From the NCBI GenBank assembly GCA_030690515.1, contig JAUYGP010000291.1, positions 1 to 25,753 of the forward strand: a DNA stretch of 25,753 bases, in the 5' to 3' direction. The position numbers and the translations under genes were made by a program. The stretch comes from Giesbergeria sp. Its GTDB lineage: Bacteria > Pseudomonadota > Gammaproteobacteria > Burkholderiales > Burkholderiaceae_C. Shown here one piece after another: positions 1-8,281 of this stretch. The notes under the pieces are model-generated. The model saw nothing but the letters and a program-made list of their open reading frames with translations. It made no database searches and was not told the DNA's origin. The first letter of the stretch is position 1; each line of letters begins with the position of its first letter.

Positions 1-83
1 TATGGGGCAAAAAGACGGTAAAAAATGGACCGCTGCGGCCGATTTGCAGCCGACGATTTCCAAGTCCGACAGGCTCCTAGGAG
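1..83. repeat. Right half of palindromic repeat family B (copy 1, cut by window edge)
   Basis: This stretch is nearly identical to the right arm of the complete copy at 11431-11601, with only a few substitutions. Both copies carry TCCAAGTCCGACAG (here 59-72) and end in the 10-bp palindrome CTCCTAGGAG (here 74-83). The window starts just after the centre of the element, so the left arm lies outside. No gene starts directly after this copy, unlike copy 2. It carries no protein, so if it moves it is non-autonomous. Confidence 0.85.
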
Positions 84-274
84 GCTTCCCCCTGCGTTGA
101 TCCAGGGATCGCCGGGGGTGACGGCGGCCGCTTGTGTCACAGTCCTACATGCGCTTTTAGTATCGAACGGTAAATTCGCCGGTGTCCGGCAATGTCGGCC
201 AGAGGGCCCCGCTTGGGACGAGCCCCCCCCACCAAGGCAACCGACTGACCGCCTGATCGAGAGGAATCCACTAC

Positions 275-1531
275 ATGAACGAAATTCTGAGCTTCTGGGC
301 GCAATGGCTGCGCCCTTCAGCAGGGCTGCCCACGGTGCAATGGTCGCTGCTGCTGGCCGTGGCCGCCATGACCGGCTATCTGCTACAACGCCATATCGGC
401 CTGCCCAAGGTGGTGGGTTACTCGCTGGTGGGCGCGATGGCCGGACTGGCCGGTTTCAGCGGTGCGGTCTGGCCACTGCAGGGCATTGGCCTGTTTATGC
501 TGGAACTGGGCATCTCCATCGTGCTGTTTGAATGCGGCGGGCGTATTCCACTGCGCTGGTTCCGTCACAACCCCATGGTGCTGGTGCAAAGCGTGGCCGA
601 ATCGGCGCTGACTTATTTCGCGGTGTACTGGGTCTTGCTGTGGCTGGATACGCCTGCCCGGGTCGCAGGCCCGCTGGCCCTGGTGGCGCTGGCGGCTTCG
701 CCCGCCGTGCTGACCCGCGTGGTGGCCGACACCCGCGCGGCCGGCCCGGTGACGGAGCGCGCCATCGTGCTGGCCTCGCTCTCCACACTGTATGCGCTGA
801 CACTGGGCAGTGCCCGTGCCGAGCTCATGAACCGCTCGACCATCACCTTCATGGACACGGTCTACCCCGTGATGGTCGTCCTGGGCGTCTCCATCATCGT
901 GGCCGCGGTGCTGGCGCTGGTGCTGCGCATGGCGCTGCGCTTCATGAGCCCGACGAGCGAGAGTACCTCCATGCTGCTGCTGGCCCTGATCGCTGCAGCC
1001 ACCGCCGTGGCTGCCCACATGGGTGGCTCTGCGCCCCTGGCTGCGCTGCTGGGCGGCATGCTGCTCAAACAACTCAACCCGCGCCCCTGGGCTTGGCCGC
1101 GCCAGCTGGGCAATGCATCGTCGCTGCTGACCATGCTGATGTTCGTGCTGGTTTCCACCGTCGCCGCACAGGCCGACTGGAGTGGCCCCGTGGCCGGTGT
1201 GGTGCTGGCCCTGATCGTGGTGCGCCTGGTGGCCAAGGCACTGGGCGTGGCGGTGGGCAATGTCGGCAGCGGTTCCAGCTGGCTGCAGGCGCTGTGGGTG
1301 GGCTGTGCGATGACGCCCATGTCAGCCATTGCGCTGCTGATTGCCTCGCAGTTCGTGCTGGCATCGCCCTCCACGGGCCACCTGATTGCACGCGTGGCCC
1401 TGCCCGCTATCTTGTTGATGGAAGTGTTGGGCGCGGTCATTGCCACGGTGGCCATCTACCGTGCGGGAGAAAGTTCCAAGCCCTGGGCGCCTCTGGCCCG
1501 CGGCAACCAGGGAGACAGCCGTGAGTCTTGA
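275..1531 (+). CDS. Kef-type (CPA2-like) cation/proton antiporter membrane protein
   Basis: A 418-residue, very hydrophobic protein with about 11-12 predicted membrane segments, which fits the membrane domain of the Na+/H+ exchanger (PF00999/KefB) family. The family-like segments GLPKVVGYSLVGAMAGL (about residues 43-59) and ELGISIVLFECGGRI are visible. It stops after the membrane part, with no TrkA-N/RCK nucleotide-binding domain, so it is not a complete KefB/KefC. The start is ATG at 275 after GAGGAA (261-266). An odd point is that the segment where KefC has a QD pair and NapA has DD appears to read ASLSTLYAL, with no acidic residue. It overlaps the next gene by 11 nt and probably heads an operon with it. 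Ion specificity cannot be read from the sequence. Confidence 0.85.
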   Translation: MNEILSFWAQWLRPSAGLPTVQWSLLLAVAAMTGYLLQRHIGLPKVVGYSLVGAMAGLAGFSGAVWPLQGIGLFMLELGISIVLFECGGRIPLRWFRHNPMVLVQSVAESALTYFAVYWVLLWLDTPARVAGPLALVALAASPAVLTRVVADTRAAGPVTERAIVLASLSTLYALTLGSARAELMNRSTITFMDTVYPVMVVLGVSIIVAAVLALVLRMALRFMSPTSESTSMLLLALIAAATAVAAHMGGSAPLAALLGGMLLKQLNPRPWAWPRQLGNASSLLTMLMFVLVSTVAAQADWSGPVAGVVLALIVVRLVAKALGVAVGNVGSGSSWLQALWVGCAMTPMSAIALLIASQFVLASPSTGHLIARVALPAILLMEVLGAVIATVAIYRAGESSKPWAPLARGNQGDSRES

Positions 1532-2645
1532 AGCCTTCAACCATTCCGAACCGCTGACACTGGGCGTTGAGCTGGAGCTGCAGCTCGTCAACACGCACGA
1601 CTACGATCTGGCTCCCTACGCCGAAGACATGCTGCGCCTCATGAAACGCACCCCCCTGCCCGGCAGCGTGGTGCCCGAGATGACGAACAGCATGATCGAG
1701 ATCTCCACCGGCATCTGCCACTCATCGAGCGAGGTCCTGGGCCAGCTCAGCCAGATCCGTGATGCGCTGGTACGCAGTGCCGACAAGCTCAACATTGCGG
1801 TGGTGGGCGGCGGCACGCACCCGTTTCAGCAATGGCATGAGCGGCGTATCTACGACAAGCCGCGCTTCCAGGAGCTTTCACAGCTCTACGGCTACCTGTC
1901 CAAACAGTTCACCATTTTCGGCCAGCATGTACACATTGGCTGCCCCGACGCCGACGCCGCCCTGCTCATGCTGCACCGCATGTCGCGCTACATCCCGCAT
2001 TTCATTGCCCTATCGGCCTCCAGCCCGTACGTGCAGGGCCAGGACACAGCATTCGACTCGGCACGGCTCAACTCGGTGTTCGCCTTTCCGCTGTCGGGCC
2101 GCGCGCCCTGCGTACTGACCTGGGCCGAGTTTGAGCAGTACTTCAACAAAATGACGCGCACCGGCGTCGTCAAGAGCATGAAGGACTTTTACTGGGACAT
2201 CCGGCCCAAGCCCGAGTTCGGGACCATCGAGATCCGCGTGTTCGACACTCCGCTGACCATTGAGCGCGCCGCCGCGCTGTCGGGCTTCGTGCAGTCCCTC
2301 GGTGCGTGGTTTCTGGCCGACCAGCCCTTTATGCCGCAAGAGGACGACTACCTCGTCTACACCTATAACCGCTTCCAGGCGTGCCGCTTCGGCATGGATG
2401 CGGTCTATGTCGACCCGGCCACAGGCGACCACATGCCGCTGCGCGAGCACATCCTGCACACCATGGACAAGATTGCAGGGCACGCCACCGCCCACGGCGC
2501 CTCGGGCGCGCTGCACCTGCTGCGCAACGAGACCCAGGCGGGCCAGAACGACGCACGCTGGCTGCGCGAGCGCCAACGCGAAGAACAACTGCTGGCCGAA
2601 GTCAGCCGCCAGGCGGCACGGCGTTTTCGCGGCACGCCCGCCTGA
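1521..2645 (+). CDS. ybdK: YbdK-family carboxylate-amine ligase (glutamate-cysteine ligase type 2)
   Basis: This cytoplasmic enzyme of the GCS2 family (PF04107) has 374 residues, close to E. coli YbdK (about 372). Members join glutamate and cysteine with ATP, usually weakly, and the true substrate is often unknown. Visible family blocks are TLGVELELQLV near the N-terminus, VVPEMTNSMIEISTG, GGGTHPF, FGQHVHIG, and DIRPKPEFGTIEIRVFDTP. The chosen start is GTG 1521, because AGGGAG (1509-1514) lies 6 nt before it and the length then matches the family. A longer in-frame ATG at 1440 would run through the antiporter's C-terminus. It overlaps the antiporter by 11 nt and is followed 13 nt later by thiL, so the three are probably co-transcribed. 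The pairing with a Kef-type antiporter is suggestive because KefB/KefC are gated by glutathione conjugates, but that link is inference. Confidence 0.92.
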   Translation: MSLEAFNHSEPLTLGVELELQLVNTHDYDLAPYAEDMLRLMKRTPLPGSVVPEMTNSMIEISTGICHSSSEVLGQLSQIRDALVRSADKLNIAVVGGGTHPFQQWHERRIYDKPRFQELSQLYGYLSKQFTIFGQHVHIGCPDADAALLMLHRMSRYIPHFIALSASSPYVQGQDTAFDSARLNSVFAFPLSGRAPCVLTWAEFEQYFNKMTRTGVVKSMKDFYWDIRPKPEFGTIEIRVFDTPLTIERAAALSGFVQSLGAWFLADQPFMPQEDDYLVYTYNRFQACRFGMDAVYVDPATGDHMPLREHILHTMDKIAGHATAHGASGALHLLRNETQAGQNDARWLRERQREEQLLAEVSRQAARRFRGTPA

Positions 2646-2658
2646 AACGTCGGCGGCC

Positions 2659-3648
2659 ATGGGTGAGTTCGACCTGATTCGCCGCTACTTCACGCGAGCG
2701 CCTACCAAGACACACCCGCCACAGGTGGAGCTGGGCATAGGGGACGACTGCGCACTGCTGCTGCCCACGCCCGGTATGCAATGGGCCGTCTCCAGCGATA
2801 TGCTGGTCGAAGGGCGGCATTTCTTCGCCGGAACCGACCCCGCACGTTTGGGCCACAAAGCCCTGGCCGTCAACCTCTCGGACCTGGCGGCCTGCGGCGC
2901 ACGGCCCGTGGGCTTTACCCTGGCCCTGGCCCTGCCAAAGGCCGACGAAGCCTGGCTGGCCGAGTTTTCGCAGGGGCTACTGGCGCTGGCCGACACGCAC
3001 GCCTGCCCACTGGTCGGCGGCGACACCACGCAAGGGCCGCTCAACCTGTGCATTACGGTATGGGGAGAGATTCCGCCCGGACAGGCCCTGCTGCGCAGTG
3101 GCGCACGGCCCGGCGATGACCTTTTTGTGAGTGGCACACTGGGCGATGCCCGGCTGGCGTTGGAAGCCCTGCAGGGCCGCACAAGCTTGCCTCCAACCCT
3201 GTTGCAGGCCACCCGCCAGCGCCTGGAGCAACCCACACCCCGCATCGCCCTGGGCCTGGCCCTGCGCGGTGTGGCCAGCGCTGCGCTGGATGTGAGTGAC
3301 GGCCTGCTGGGCGACCTTGGCCACATCCTGCACGCTTCGGGTGTAGGTGCTTGTGTAGACACCTCAGTAACTATTAAATTGATAGCAGCAAGCGCTTTAC
3401 CAGAAAGCGCTGCATGCCATTTTAACCCTGATTTTTTGCACCAATGCACCCTGGCTGGCGGGGACGATTACGAGCTCCTTTTCACCGCTCCCGCGGCGGC
3501 ACGCGCTGCGGTGGCTGCCGCCGCCCGGGCCAGCGGCACACCGGTCACGCGCATTGGCGGCATCGAAGCCGAACCCGGTATCCGCCTGATCAATGCACAA
3601 GGCCAGCCCGTTGTGCACCGCTACGCCTCGTTTGATCACTTTGCCTGA
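2659..3648 (+). CDS. thiL: Thiamine-monophosphate kinase
   Basis: ThiL phosphorylates thiamine monophosphate to thiamine diphosphate with ATP, the last step of cofactor synthesis, in the cytoplasm. At 329 residues the length is normal. Nucleotide and metal-binding motifs are clear: GIGDDCA near residue 28, SSDMLVEGRHF, LAVNLSDLAACGA, GGDTTQG, LDVSDGLLGDL and GGDDYELLF. The start is ATG 2659, 13 nt after the ybdK stop. No strong Shine-Dalgarno is visible, so translation may depend on coupling. Residues about 238-256, just before GGDDYELLF, come from an AT-richer 57-bp dispersed repeat (3370-3426) that keeps the frame open. The gene ends 7 nt from the stop of the convergent flavocytochrome gene. 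pgpA, a frequent neighbour of thiL in other bacteria, is 9.6 kb away here. Confidence 0.95.
   Translation: MGEFDLIRRYFTRAPTKTHPPQVELGIGDDCALLLPTPGMQWAVSSDMLVEGRHFFAGTDPARLGHKALAVNLSDLAACGARPVGFTLALALPKADEAWLAEFSQGLLALADTHACPLVGGDTTQGPLNLCITVWGEIPPGQALLRSGARPGDDLFVSGTLGDARLALEALQGRTSLPPTLLQATRQRLEQPTPRIALGLALRGVASAALDVSDGLLGDLGHILHASGVGACVDTSVTIKLIAASALPESAACHFNPDFLHQCTLAGGDDYELLFTAPAAARAAVAAAARASGTPVTRIGGIEAEPGIRLINAQGQPVVHRYASFDHFA
3370..3426 (+). repeat. Intragenic 57-bp repeat (copy in thiL)
   Basis: AT-richer than the surrounding gene, with the inverted pair AGCGCTT / AAGCGCT in the middle and GCCATTTT near the end. It aligns without gaps over 57 bp with the copy at 13780-13836 in cinA, with about 37 matches by eye. 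In thiL its first base begins a codon. It is read through as an insert-like segment of the protein. Confidence 0.7.
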
Positions 3649-3655
3649 CGACACT

Positions 3656-4951
3656 TCACCGCATCTGGAACAGTTCCTGGTGAAAGTGCGCCGGTGAGCG
3701 TCCCAGGCGGTGCATACCCGCACGCACTGCATCGGCAAACCCCTGTGGGCCACAAAACCACACGCTGGCGGCCGAACTGGCAGGTGCCAGCAAGTCATCG
3801 GCCCGCGGCAACCCTTCCTCATCACTGTGGTGGATGTCCAGCACCACACTCGGCAGGGTTTCGCACAGGCTGCGAAAACGGTCCGCAAACACGGCTTCCT
3901 GGGCGTTGCGCACGCAATAGTGCAGGTGCACACGCGGAGCATCCTGTGGAGCGCGCTGCAAGGACTCCAGCCAGGCCATGAAGGGCGTGGCGCCAATGCC
4001 GGCCGCCACCCAAACCTGCTCGGGAGCACTGTCACGGCGAAAGTCGAACTGCCCATAAGGCCCCTCGATGCGCACCGCCTGCCCCACCTGCAGGCGGCTG
4101 GCCATGCCCGCCGTGTAGTCCCCCAGCGCCTTGATGGCAAAGCGCACTTCGCCCCGGCCTGTATCCGCATTGCTCAGGGTAAAGGGGTGCGCAGCCTCGC
4201 CATCGCCAAAGTTGACGAAGGCGAACTGCCCGGCACGGTGTTGCCAGCGGCCTTGCACCTGGCAAGCCACTTCCAGCACGTCGGCCCCCTGCGATGCGAT
4301 GGCGGTCACCCGACCCCCATGGCGATGCGAACGACCGATACGGCCCGCCAGAGACAGCAGCGCACACCAGGCACCGACCAGAGCGCTGGCACCCACCAGC
4401 CAGCCCGCAGGCTGTTGCCACCACTGCGGCGGTGCCAGCACGACGGCATGCAAGGCCAGCGCCAGATAGACCAGCGCCAGCACCTTGTGCAGCACACGCC
4501 ACAGGTGGTACGGAAAACGCTGCCACAACGTGATCGCCAGCATCACCGCCAGCAACCACACCGACCACTCCCCGAAATCCTTGGCGACATCGCGAAACAC
4601 GTTGAGCCACCATTCCGCGCGCACCGGCTTGCCCGGGCGCTCGAAGAACATCAGTAGCAAGCCTTTGGAGAGGTCCAACCCGTAGTGCAGCAACGCCAGA
4701 ACGATGGCCCCAATGCCCGCCCATTTGTGCAGGCGGTACATCTTGTCGAGCCCGCCCATCGGCCGCTCCAGCCAACCCGGCCGCACAGCCAGCACCATGA
4801 CCAGAGACATCAGCAGCCAGGCCCCCAGGCCGCTGAGCAAAATGAACTGCTGACGCCACCACCACACGCTGACAGCCCCCACCTGCTGCGGCAAGGCCAG
4901 CAGCCAAGCCACCAGCGCCAACAGTGCGACACCCCACAGTATTTTCTTCAT
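3656..4951 (-). CDS. Ferric-reductase-like membrane flavocytochrome
   Basis: A 431-residue inner-membrane protein with an N-terminal ferric-reductase transmembrane domain (about residues 1-205) and a C-terminal FAD/NAD(P) reductase module (about 212-431). It should carry electrons from NAD(P)H through FAD to membrane haem. Four histidines suited to two b-haems are seen at 75, 89, 155 and 168. The flavin motif HPFTLSN is at 255-261, GPYG at 297, the nucleotide motif GIGATPF at 318-324, and CGP near the C-terminus. The start MKKILWG (4951) is preferred over an ATG at 4969 because AAGGGA lies 5 nt before it on the coding strand. The electron acceptor (ferric siderophore, oxygen or other) cannot be told. 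A perfect 17-bp palindrome just upstream suggests a dedicated repressor. It is convergent with thiL. Confidence 0.88.
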   Translation of the reverse strand: MKKILWGVALLALVAWLLALPQQVGAVSVWWWRQQFILLSGLGAWLLMSLVMVLAVRPGWLERPMGGLDKMYRLHKWAGIGAIVLALLHYGLDLSKGLLLMFFERPGKPVRAEWWLNVFRDVAKDFGEWSVWLLAVMLAITLWQRFPYHLWRVLHKVLALVYLALALHAVVLAPPQWWQQPAGWLVGASALVGAWCALLSLAGRIGRSHRHGGRVTAIASQGADVLEVACQVQGRWQHRAGQFAFVNFGDGEAAHPFTLSNADTGRGEVRFAIKALGDYTAGMASRLQVGQAVRIEGPYGQFDFRRDSAPEQVWVAAGIGATPFMAWLESLQRAPQDAPRVHLHYCVRNAQEAVFADRFRSLCETLPSVVLDIHHSDEEGLPRADDLLAPASSAASVWFCGPQGFADAVRAGMHRLGRSPAHFHQELFQMR

Positions 4952-4960
4952 CACATTCCC

Positions 4961-4977
4961 TTGTTGCATTGCAACAA
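4961..4977. promoter_or_regulatory. Perfect 17-bp palindrome upstream of the flavocytochrome gene (putative operator)
   Basis: TTGTTGCATTGCAACAA is an exact inverted repeat of 8+1+8 bases. On the coding (minus) strand it lies directly before the AAGGGA ribosome site of the 3656-4951 gene. TTGC...GCAA half-sites of this spacing are common for MarR-family operators. The regulator is not in the window, so this assignment is inference. As RNA the arms could instead form a short hairpin covering the ribosome site. Confidence 0.5.
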
Positions 4978-5066
4978 CTCTAGGGTGATGTCATGAAGGC
5001 TTACTTACTGCAATCGTGAAGCCGCGGTAAAGAGCACAGGGAAAGGTCTCCTGAGGGCAGGTCGCT

Positions 5067-5792
5067 TCAGGGGGTGCGATCCATGATGCGCTGCACCAGG
5101 CCTTCGGCCTTGAGCCGGTCGAAGGCCTGCTGTGTGCGCTGCACGACTTCCTGCGGGGTCTGAAGGCTGTAGGCCATGTAGAGACCGGCGGACGCCTCGT
5201 CCAGCGTCAGCACCCGCTCCAGGCCAGCGCAGTCGAACGGGGCTTGCTGGCACAGCAGGCCCGCATCGCCCGTGGTCAGAGGCACCAGATCCACCTGGCC
5301 GCGCAGCAGTTTGCGGAAGTTGTCCAGGGGCTGGGCCGACACCACCAACCGCTCAAACCCCTTGGAACGCAGGTACTGCTGCCGCACATCGTCGCGCATG
5401 ACGCCAATCGTGTAGGCCTTGGCCGACTCCAGGGTGCTGATGTCCAGCGCTCTGGATTTGAGCCGGTACAGGTGGTACTGGATCTTCATGATCTCGCCTG
5501 CCCAGCGGAACTGCTGCTCACGGACCGGCGTGCGTGCTATCAGGAAGATGAGCACGTTGGGCTCCTTGAGCGCCATGTCATAGGCCCGCGCCCAGGGGTA
5601 CAGGTGCACGCTGTAATCCTTCAGGCCGGCCCGCTGCAAGGTCAACTCCACCACCTCGGTGGCTGTGCCGATCACCTTGCTGCCCTCCATGTAAGTGTAG
5701 GGCGTGGCCTCGGTAACCGCCCGGATCGGCTGCACCTGGGACGCCGCCGCTCCCACCCAGAACATCCAAAACAACAGGACTGCACGTTTCAT
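5067..5792 (-). CDS. Periplasmic solute-binding protein, SBP_bac_3-like (third, divergent paralogue)
   Basis: A 241-residue exported protein with an N-terminal signal peptide (about residues 1-17, cleavage near GAAAS). It is a distant paralogue of the two binding proteins encoded upstream. It shares the order TE.xPY.YxEG near the N-terminus, then TEVVE, PWARAY and RTP.RE..F.W.G. This matches periplasmic binding proteins of the amino-acid-binding (PF00497-like) fold, but the ligand cannot be read. Its ATG overlaps the stop of the diguanylate cyclase gene as ATGA (5789-5792), and GGAG lies just before it, so the two are translationally coupled. No permease or ATPase gene lies near, which favours a sensing role over transport. 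Relative to the paralogues it has no KWQ-type C-terminus and carries an extra Cys pair (LLCQQAPFDC). Confidence 0.82.
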   Translation of the reverse strand: MKRAVLLFWMFWVGAAASQVQPIRAVTEATPYTYMEGSKVIGTATEVVELTLQRAGLKDYSVHLYPWARAYDMALKEPNVLIFLIARTPVREQQFRWAGEIMKIQYHLYRLKSRALDISTLESAKAYTIGVMRDDVRQQYLRSKGFERLVVSAQPLDNFRKLLRGQVDLVPLTTGDAGLLCQQAPFDCAGLERVLTLDEASAGLYMAYSLQTPQEVVQRTQQAFDRLKAEGLVQRIMDRTP

Positions 5793-7180
5793 GTTGTGTC
5801 TCCTTCGTGGCGGGGTGGGGCCGAAGCATCAGGCCCGGCCACCTGGTTGCGTCCTGCAGCCTTGGCACGGTACAGCGCCTCGTCTGCCTCTTGGAACAGC
5901 GCCTCGAAGTCACCGGTCGCTCCGGGCTCGAGCACGGCCAGTCCGATGCTGATCGTCACCACCTTGGCCGCCTCCGAATGCAGGTGTTCGATCGCACACG
6001 CCGCCACGGCCTCACGTATGCGCTCTGCCAGCTTGTAGGCGGCAGACCGGCTGGTCGCAGGCAGCAGCACGCCGAACTCTTCACCACCGATACGCGCCAC
6101 CATGTCTCCGGCTCGACCTAGCTGTGCTTGCAAAGCGAGGGCGACCGTGCACAGGCAGCGGTCGCCCATGGCGTGCCCGTAGTGGTCGTTGTAACCCTTG
6201 AAAAAATCGATATCGCACACCAGCAGCGACAGACTCTGTCCGTTGCGCCGGGCACGGCGCATTTCGGTGGTTCTGGCCTCGTCAAAATGCCTGCGGTTAG
6301 GCAGACCCGTCAACGGGTCCGTGCGCGCCAGTTTCTGCAAGCGTTCGTTGGCAGCCTGCAGTTCGGCAGTGCGCTCATCCACCAACTGGGCCAGTCGATC
6401 CCGGTGGCCCGCAAGTTCCTGCTCGTGATGTTGCAGGCGCTTCAGATAGCTCGCCAGGCTGCTTTGCAACTGGTTGACACCCGATTCCAACTGGGTCAGT
6501 TCGTCCGGGCGCTGGCGGCTGCGCGCAAGGCGCAGTTGCACCGTCAGATTGCCGGGGTTGACTCCCGCCAGATGCGATGCGATGCGCTGCACATGCACCG
6601 TCACCATGCGGTTGAACATCAACATGATCAGTCCCGCCAGCATCAGGGACTGCAACACCTGCGCAATGACGATGGTGGCCAATTCACTGCGCAGGCGCTG
6701 CCACAGGACGTTTTCGTCACCGTACAAAGCCAGTTCACCCACTTCTTCCCGCGCGCCGGGATACGGCACATAGGTCAGCGCCGTGCGGCGCACAGGGGCC
6801 CAGCCGCCACCGGCCCACCCCTCGTGCGCACTCTCGAACAGCTCTGCTGTCCGGTTGGTCAACGTCACACGCACCATGATCTTTCCCACGGACGGGATGC
6901 CCATGGTGCTTTGCACCTGCATTTGCAGAGCCTCCCGGTCCAGTTCCCAGATGGCCTTGGACAGCGTGGTGCTGTAAATTTGTTCGATCTGGGCCAGTTC
7001 GGCATCCATTCGCACCCGGCCTGCACTCCAGGCTGAAATGGTCAGCACACCGACCGATACCAGAATAAACAACGCGCAAAAGGCCAGCGTAGCCATCACC
7101 AGACGCCCGCCGAGCGAGCGCGCGACACAGTGCACAGGCTGCGGCCCAGTGTGCTGGAATTCACCCCTCTCTACTGCCAT
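5789..7180 (-). CDS. Membrane diguanylate cyclase with periplasmic input domain (HAMP-GGDEF)
   Basis: A 463-residue inner-membrane enzyme predicted to make c-di-GMP from two GTP. It has a membrane segment at about 27-50, a periplasmic domain of about 115 residues (51-165), a second membrane segment at 168-189, a HAMP-like linker to about 245, a coiled coil (about 245-285), and a GGDEF domain (about 286-447). The active site reads GGEEF (365-369). An allosteric I-site RAGD (356-359) sits exactly five residues before it, so product inhibition is expected. The start overlaps the stop of the upstream binding-protein gene by 10 nt, and its own stop overlaps the next start by 4 nt. This coupling to a binding protein on each side suggests that a ligand-loaded partner docks on the periplasmic domain. 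NspS-MbaA of Vibrio cholerae is the closest known arrangement. The partner relation is inference. Confidence 0.92.
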   Translation of the reverse strand: MAVERGEFQHTGPQPVHCVARSLGGRLVMATLAFCALFILVSVGVLTISAWSAGRVRMDAELAQIEQIYSTTLSKAIWELDREALQMQVQSTMGIPSVGKIMVRVTLTNRTAELFESAHEGWAGGGWAPVRRTALTYVPYPGAREEVGELALYGDENVLWQRLRSELATIVIAQVLQSLMLAGLIMLMFNRMVTVHVQRIASHLAGVNPGNLTVQLRLARSRQRPDELTQLESGVNQLQSSLASYLKRLQHHEQELAGHRDRLAQLVDERTAELQAANERLQKLARTDPLTGLPNRRHFDEARTTEMRRARRNGQSLSLLVCDIDFFKGYNDHYGHAMGDRCLCTVALALQAQLGRAGDMVARIGGEEFGVLLPATSRSAAYKLAERIREAVAACAIEHLHSEAAKVVTISIGLAVLEPGATGDFEALFQEADEALYRAKAAGRNQVAGPDASAPPRHEGDTT

Positions 7181-7947
7181 TTGCGCTGCAATCGGTCAAG
7201 GCTGCCATTGCGCTGTAATGTCTCCAGCGCCTTGCGAAAAGGTTCCACCGTGGCATCCGGTGTCTGGGCACCAAACGCCATGTAGTAGCCCTGGGAACTA
7301 AGCTCGGGAATAGCCAACGCCTTGTGCAGCGTCTTTTCCGGATCCTGACCCGCCTGTCGCACCAAATGGTAGGCACTAAGCCGGTTCATGATCCACAGGT
7401 CAATGTGTCCCAGCCGCAGTTTTTCATAGTTGAGTTCGTTCCGGACGCTGGCCTGCAGGTTCTTGCCTTTGACAAAGCCCCGGGACAGCAGGAACTGCTC
7501 GCCCACGCTCTGGTTCACGGTGCCGATCTGCAAACCCTGGGCTTTTCCGAGCGAGGTGATAGCGAGGCCCTTGTCGGCCAGAGAAAACAGGTAGTACTCG
7601 GACGGAGCGATCACTCCCACCCATTTGAAACGCTTTTCGCGCTCCGGCGTGCGCACCATGGAATAGATCAGCACGCCGGGAACATTGCTGGCCGTTTCAT
7701 AGGCGCGCGCCCAGGGCAGCGACTGGAACTGCCCCTGCAAGCCCAGTTGCTGGAGCACTGCCTCGACCACCTCAGTGCCCAGGCCGGTGATCTTGCCGCC
7801 CTCCGTGTAGTTGTAGGGTGGAAACTCTTCCGTAAGAACGCGCACCGGCCCGGCCGCAGCCACGCTGACGCCTGCCACCCCTACGAACAACCCCGCCATG
7901 CATGCGAGATAGCGTCTGCAAATGCCGAAAATACGGGTTACGGTCAT
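7171..7947 (-). CDS. Periplasmic solute-binding protein, SBP_bac_3-like (duplicate 2)
   Basis: A 258-residue exported protein with the signal peptide MTVTRIFGICRRYL... and a cleavage site near residues 30-32, followed by a mature region starting VRVLTEEFPPYNYTEGG. PWARAY and RTPEREKRFKWVG are the other strong family blocks. The ATG at 7947 is preferred because it gives a clean signal peptide. An in-frame TTG further upstream, and a longer reading frame to 8154, would place the start at or before the predicted promoter. It is very similar to the gene at 8282-9064 along the whole length and shares its upstream DNA, so it arose by tandem duplication. Its 3' end overlaps the diguanylate cyclase start by 10 nt, making it the copy physically tied to the cyclase. 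The ligand is unknown; a small amino-acid-like solute is the family expectation. Confidence 0.88.
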   Translation of the reverse strand: MTVTRIFGICRRYLACMAGLFVGVAGVSVAAAGPVRVLTEEFPPYNYTEGGKITGLGTEVVEAVLQQLGLQGQFQSLPWARAYETASNVPGVLIYSMVRTPEREKRFKWVGVIAPSEYYLFSLADKGLAITSLGKAQGLQIGTVNQSVGEQFLLSRGFVKGKNLQASVRNELNYEKLRLGHIDLWIMNRLSAYHLVRQAGQDPEKTLHKALAIPELSSQGYYMAFGAQTPDATVEPFRKALETLQRNGSLDRLQRKWQ

Positions 7948-8281
7948 GGTTGCTGTGAGGGCTGGCGACTGTGTTTGAAATGTGTGCAAGCGTGCCGCCC
8001 TGCCTACGCGGCCTTTGCATCTCAGTATCCACGGCCCTGTCGGCGAGGTCAATGTCAGAAACCCGGCCGACCAAACCGCGCCAGGGTTACAACCAAAGCA
8101 GTGCCACTGATCCGGGCATGTGAAATCTGAAGTTTGAATCGGCCTATTTGACACGCGGATCTTGGAAAAAGCTTTTGCCCCACTCGGGTGGCTGTTCGAG
8201 TTTGACCATATGTTCGGTTACCGGGCGTGCCAATTCTTCCTTGGTCCGCACAGGCACCTAATTCCCTATGGCACCCCATCA
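7948..8281. other. Intergenic region between the duplicated binding-protein genes
   Basis: A stretch of 334 bases without a convincing gene. Its left part (to about 8115) is a diverged copy of the region upstream of the 8282-9064 gene and holds the promoter of the 7171 gene. The rest (about 8116-8281) has no match in the other copy and shows no hairpin followed by a T-run, so I see no terminator for the upstream gene. Read-through from 9064 into the cyclase operon is possible. Confidence 0.6.
8024..8052 (-). promoter_or_regulatory. Sigma-70-type promoter of the binding-protein/cyclase operon
   Basis: On the minus strand a -35 box TTGACC (8052-8047) is followed by a 17-nt spacer and the -10 box GATACT (8029-8024). 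The same two boxes with the same spacing are kept in the duplicated copy at 9141-9169, although the spacer has changed at several bases. This conservation is the main support. Transcription would begin near 8017, about 70 nt before the ATG at 7947. Confidence 0.65.
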
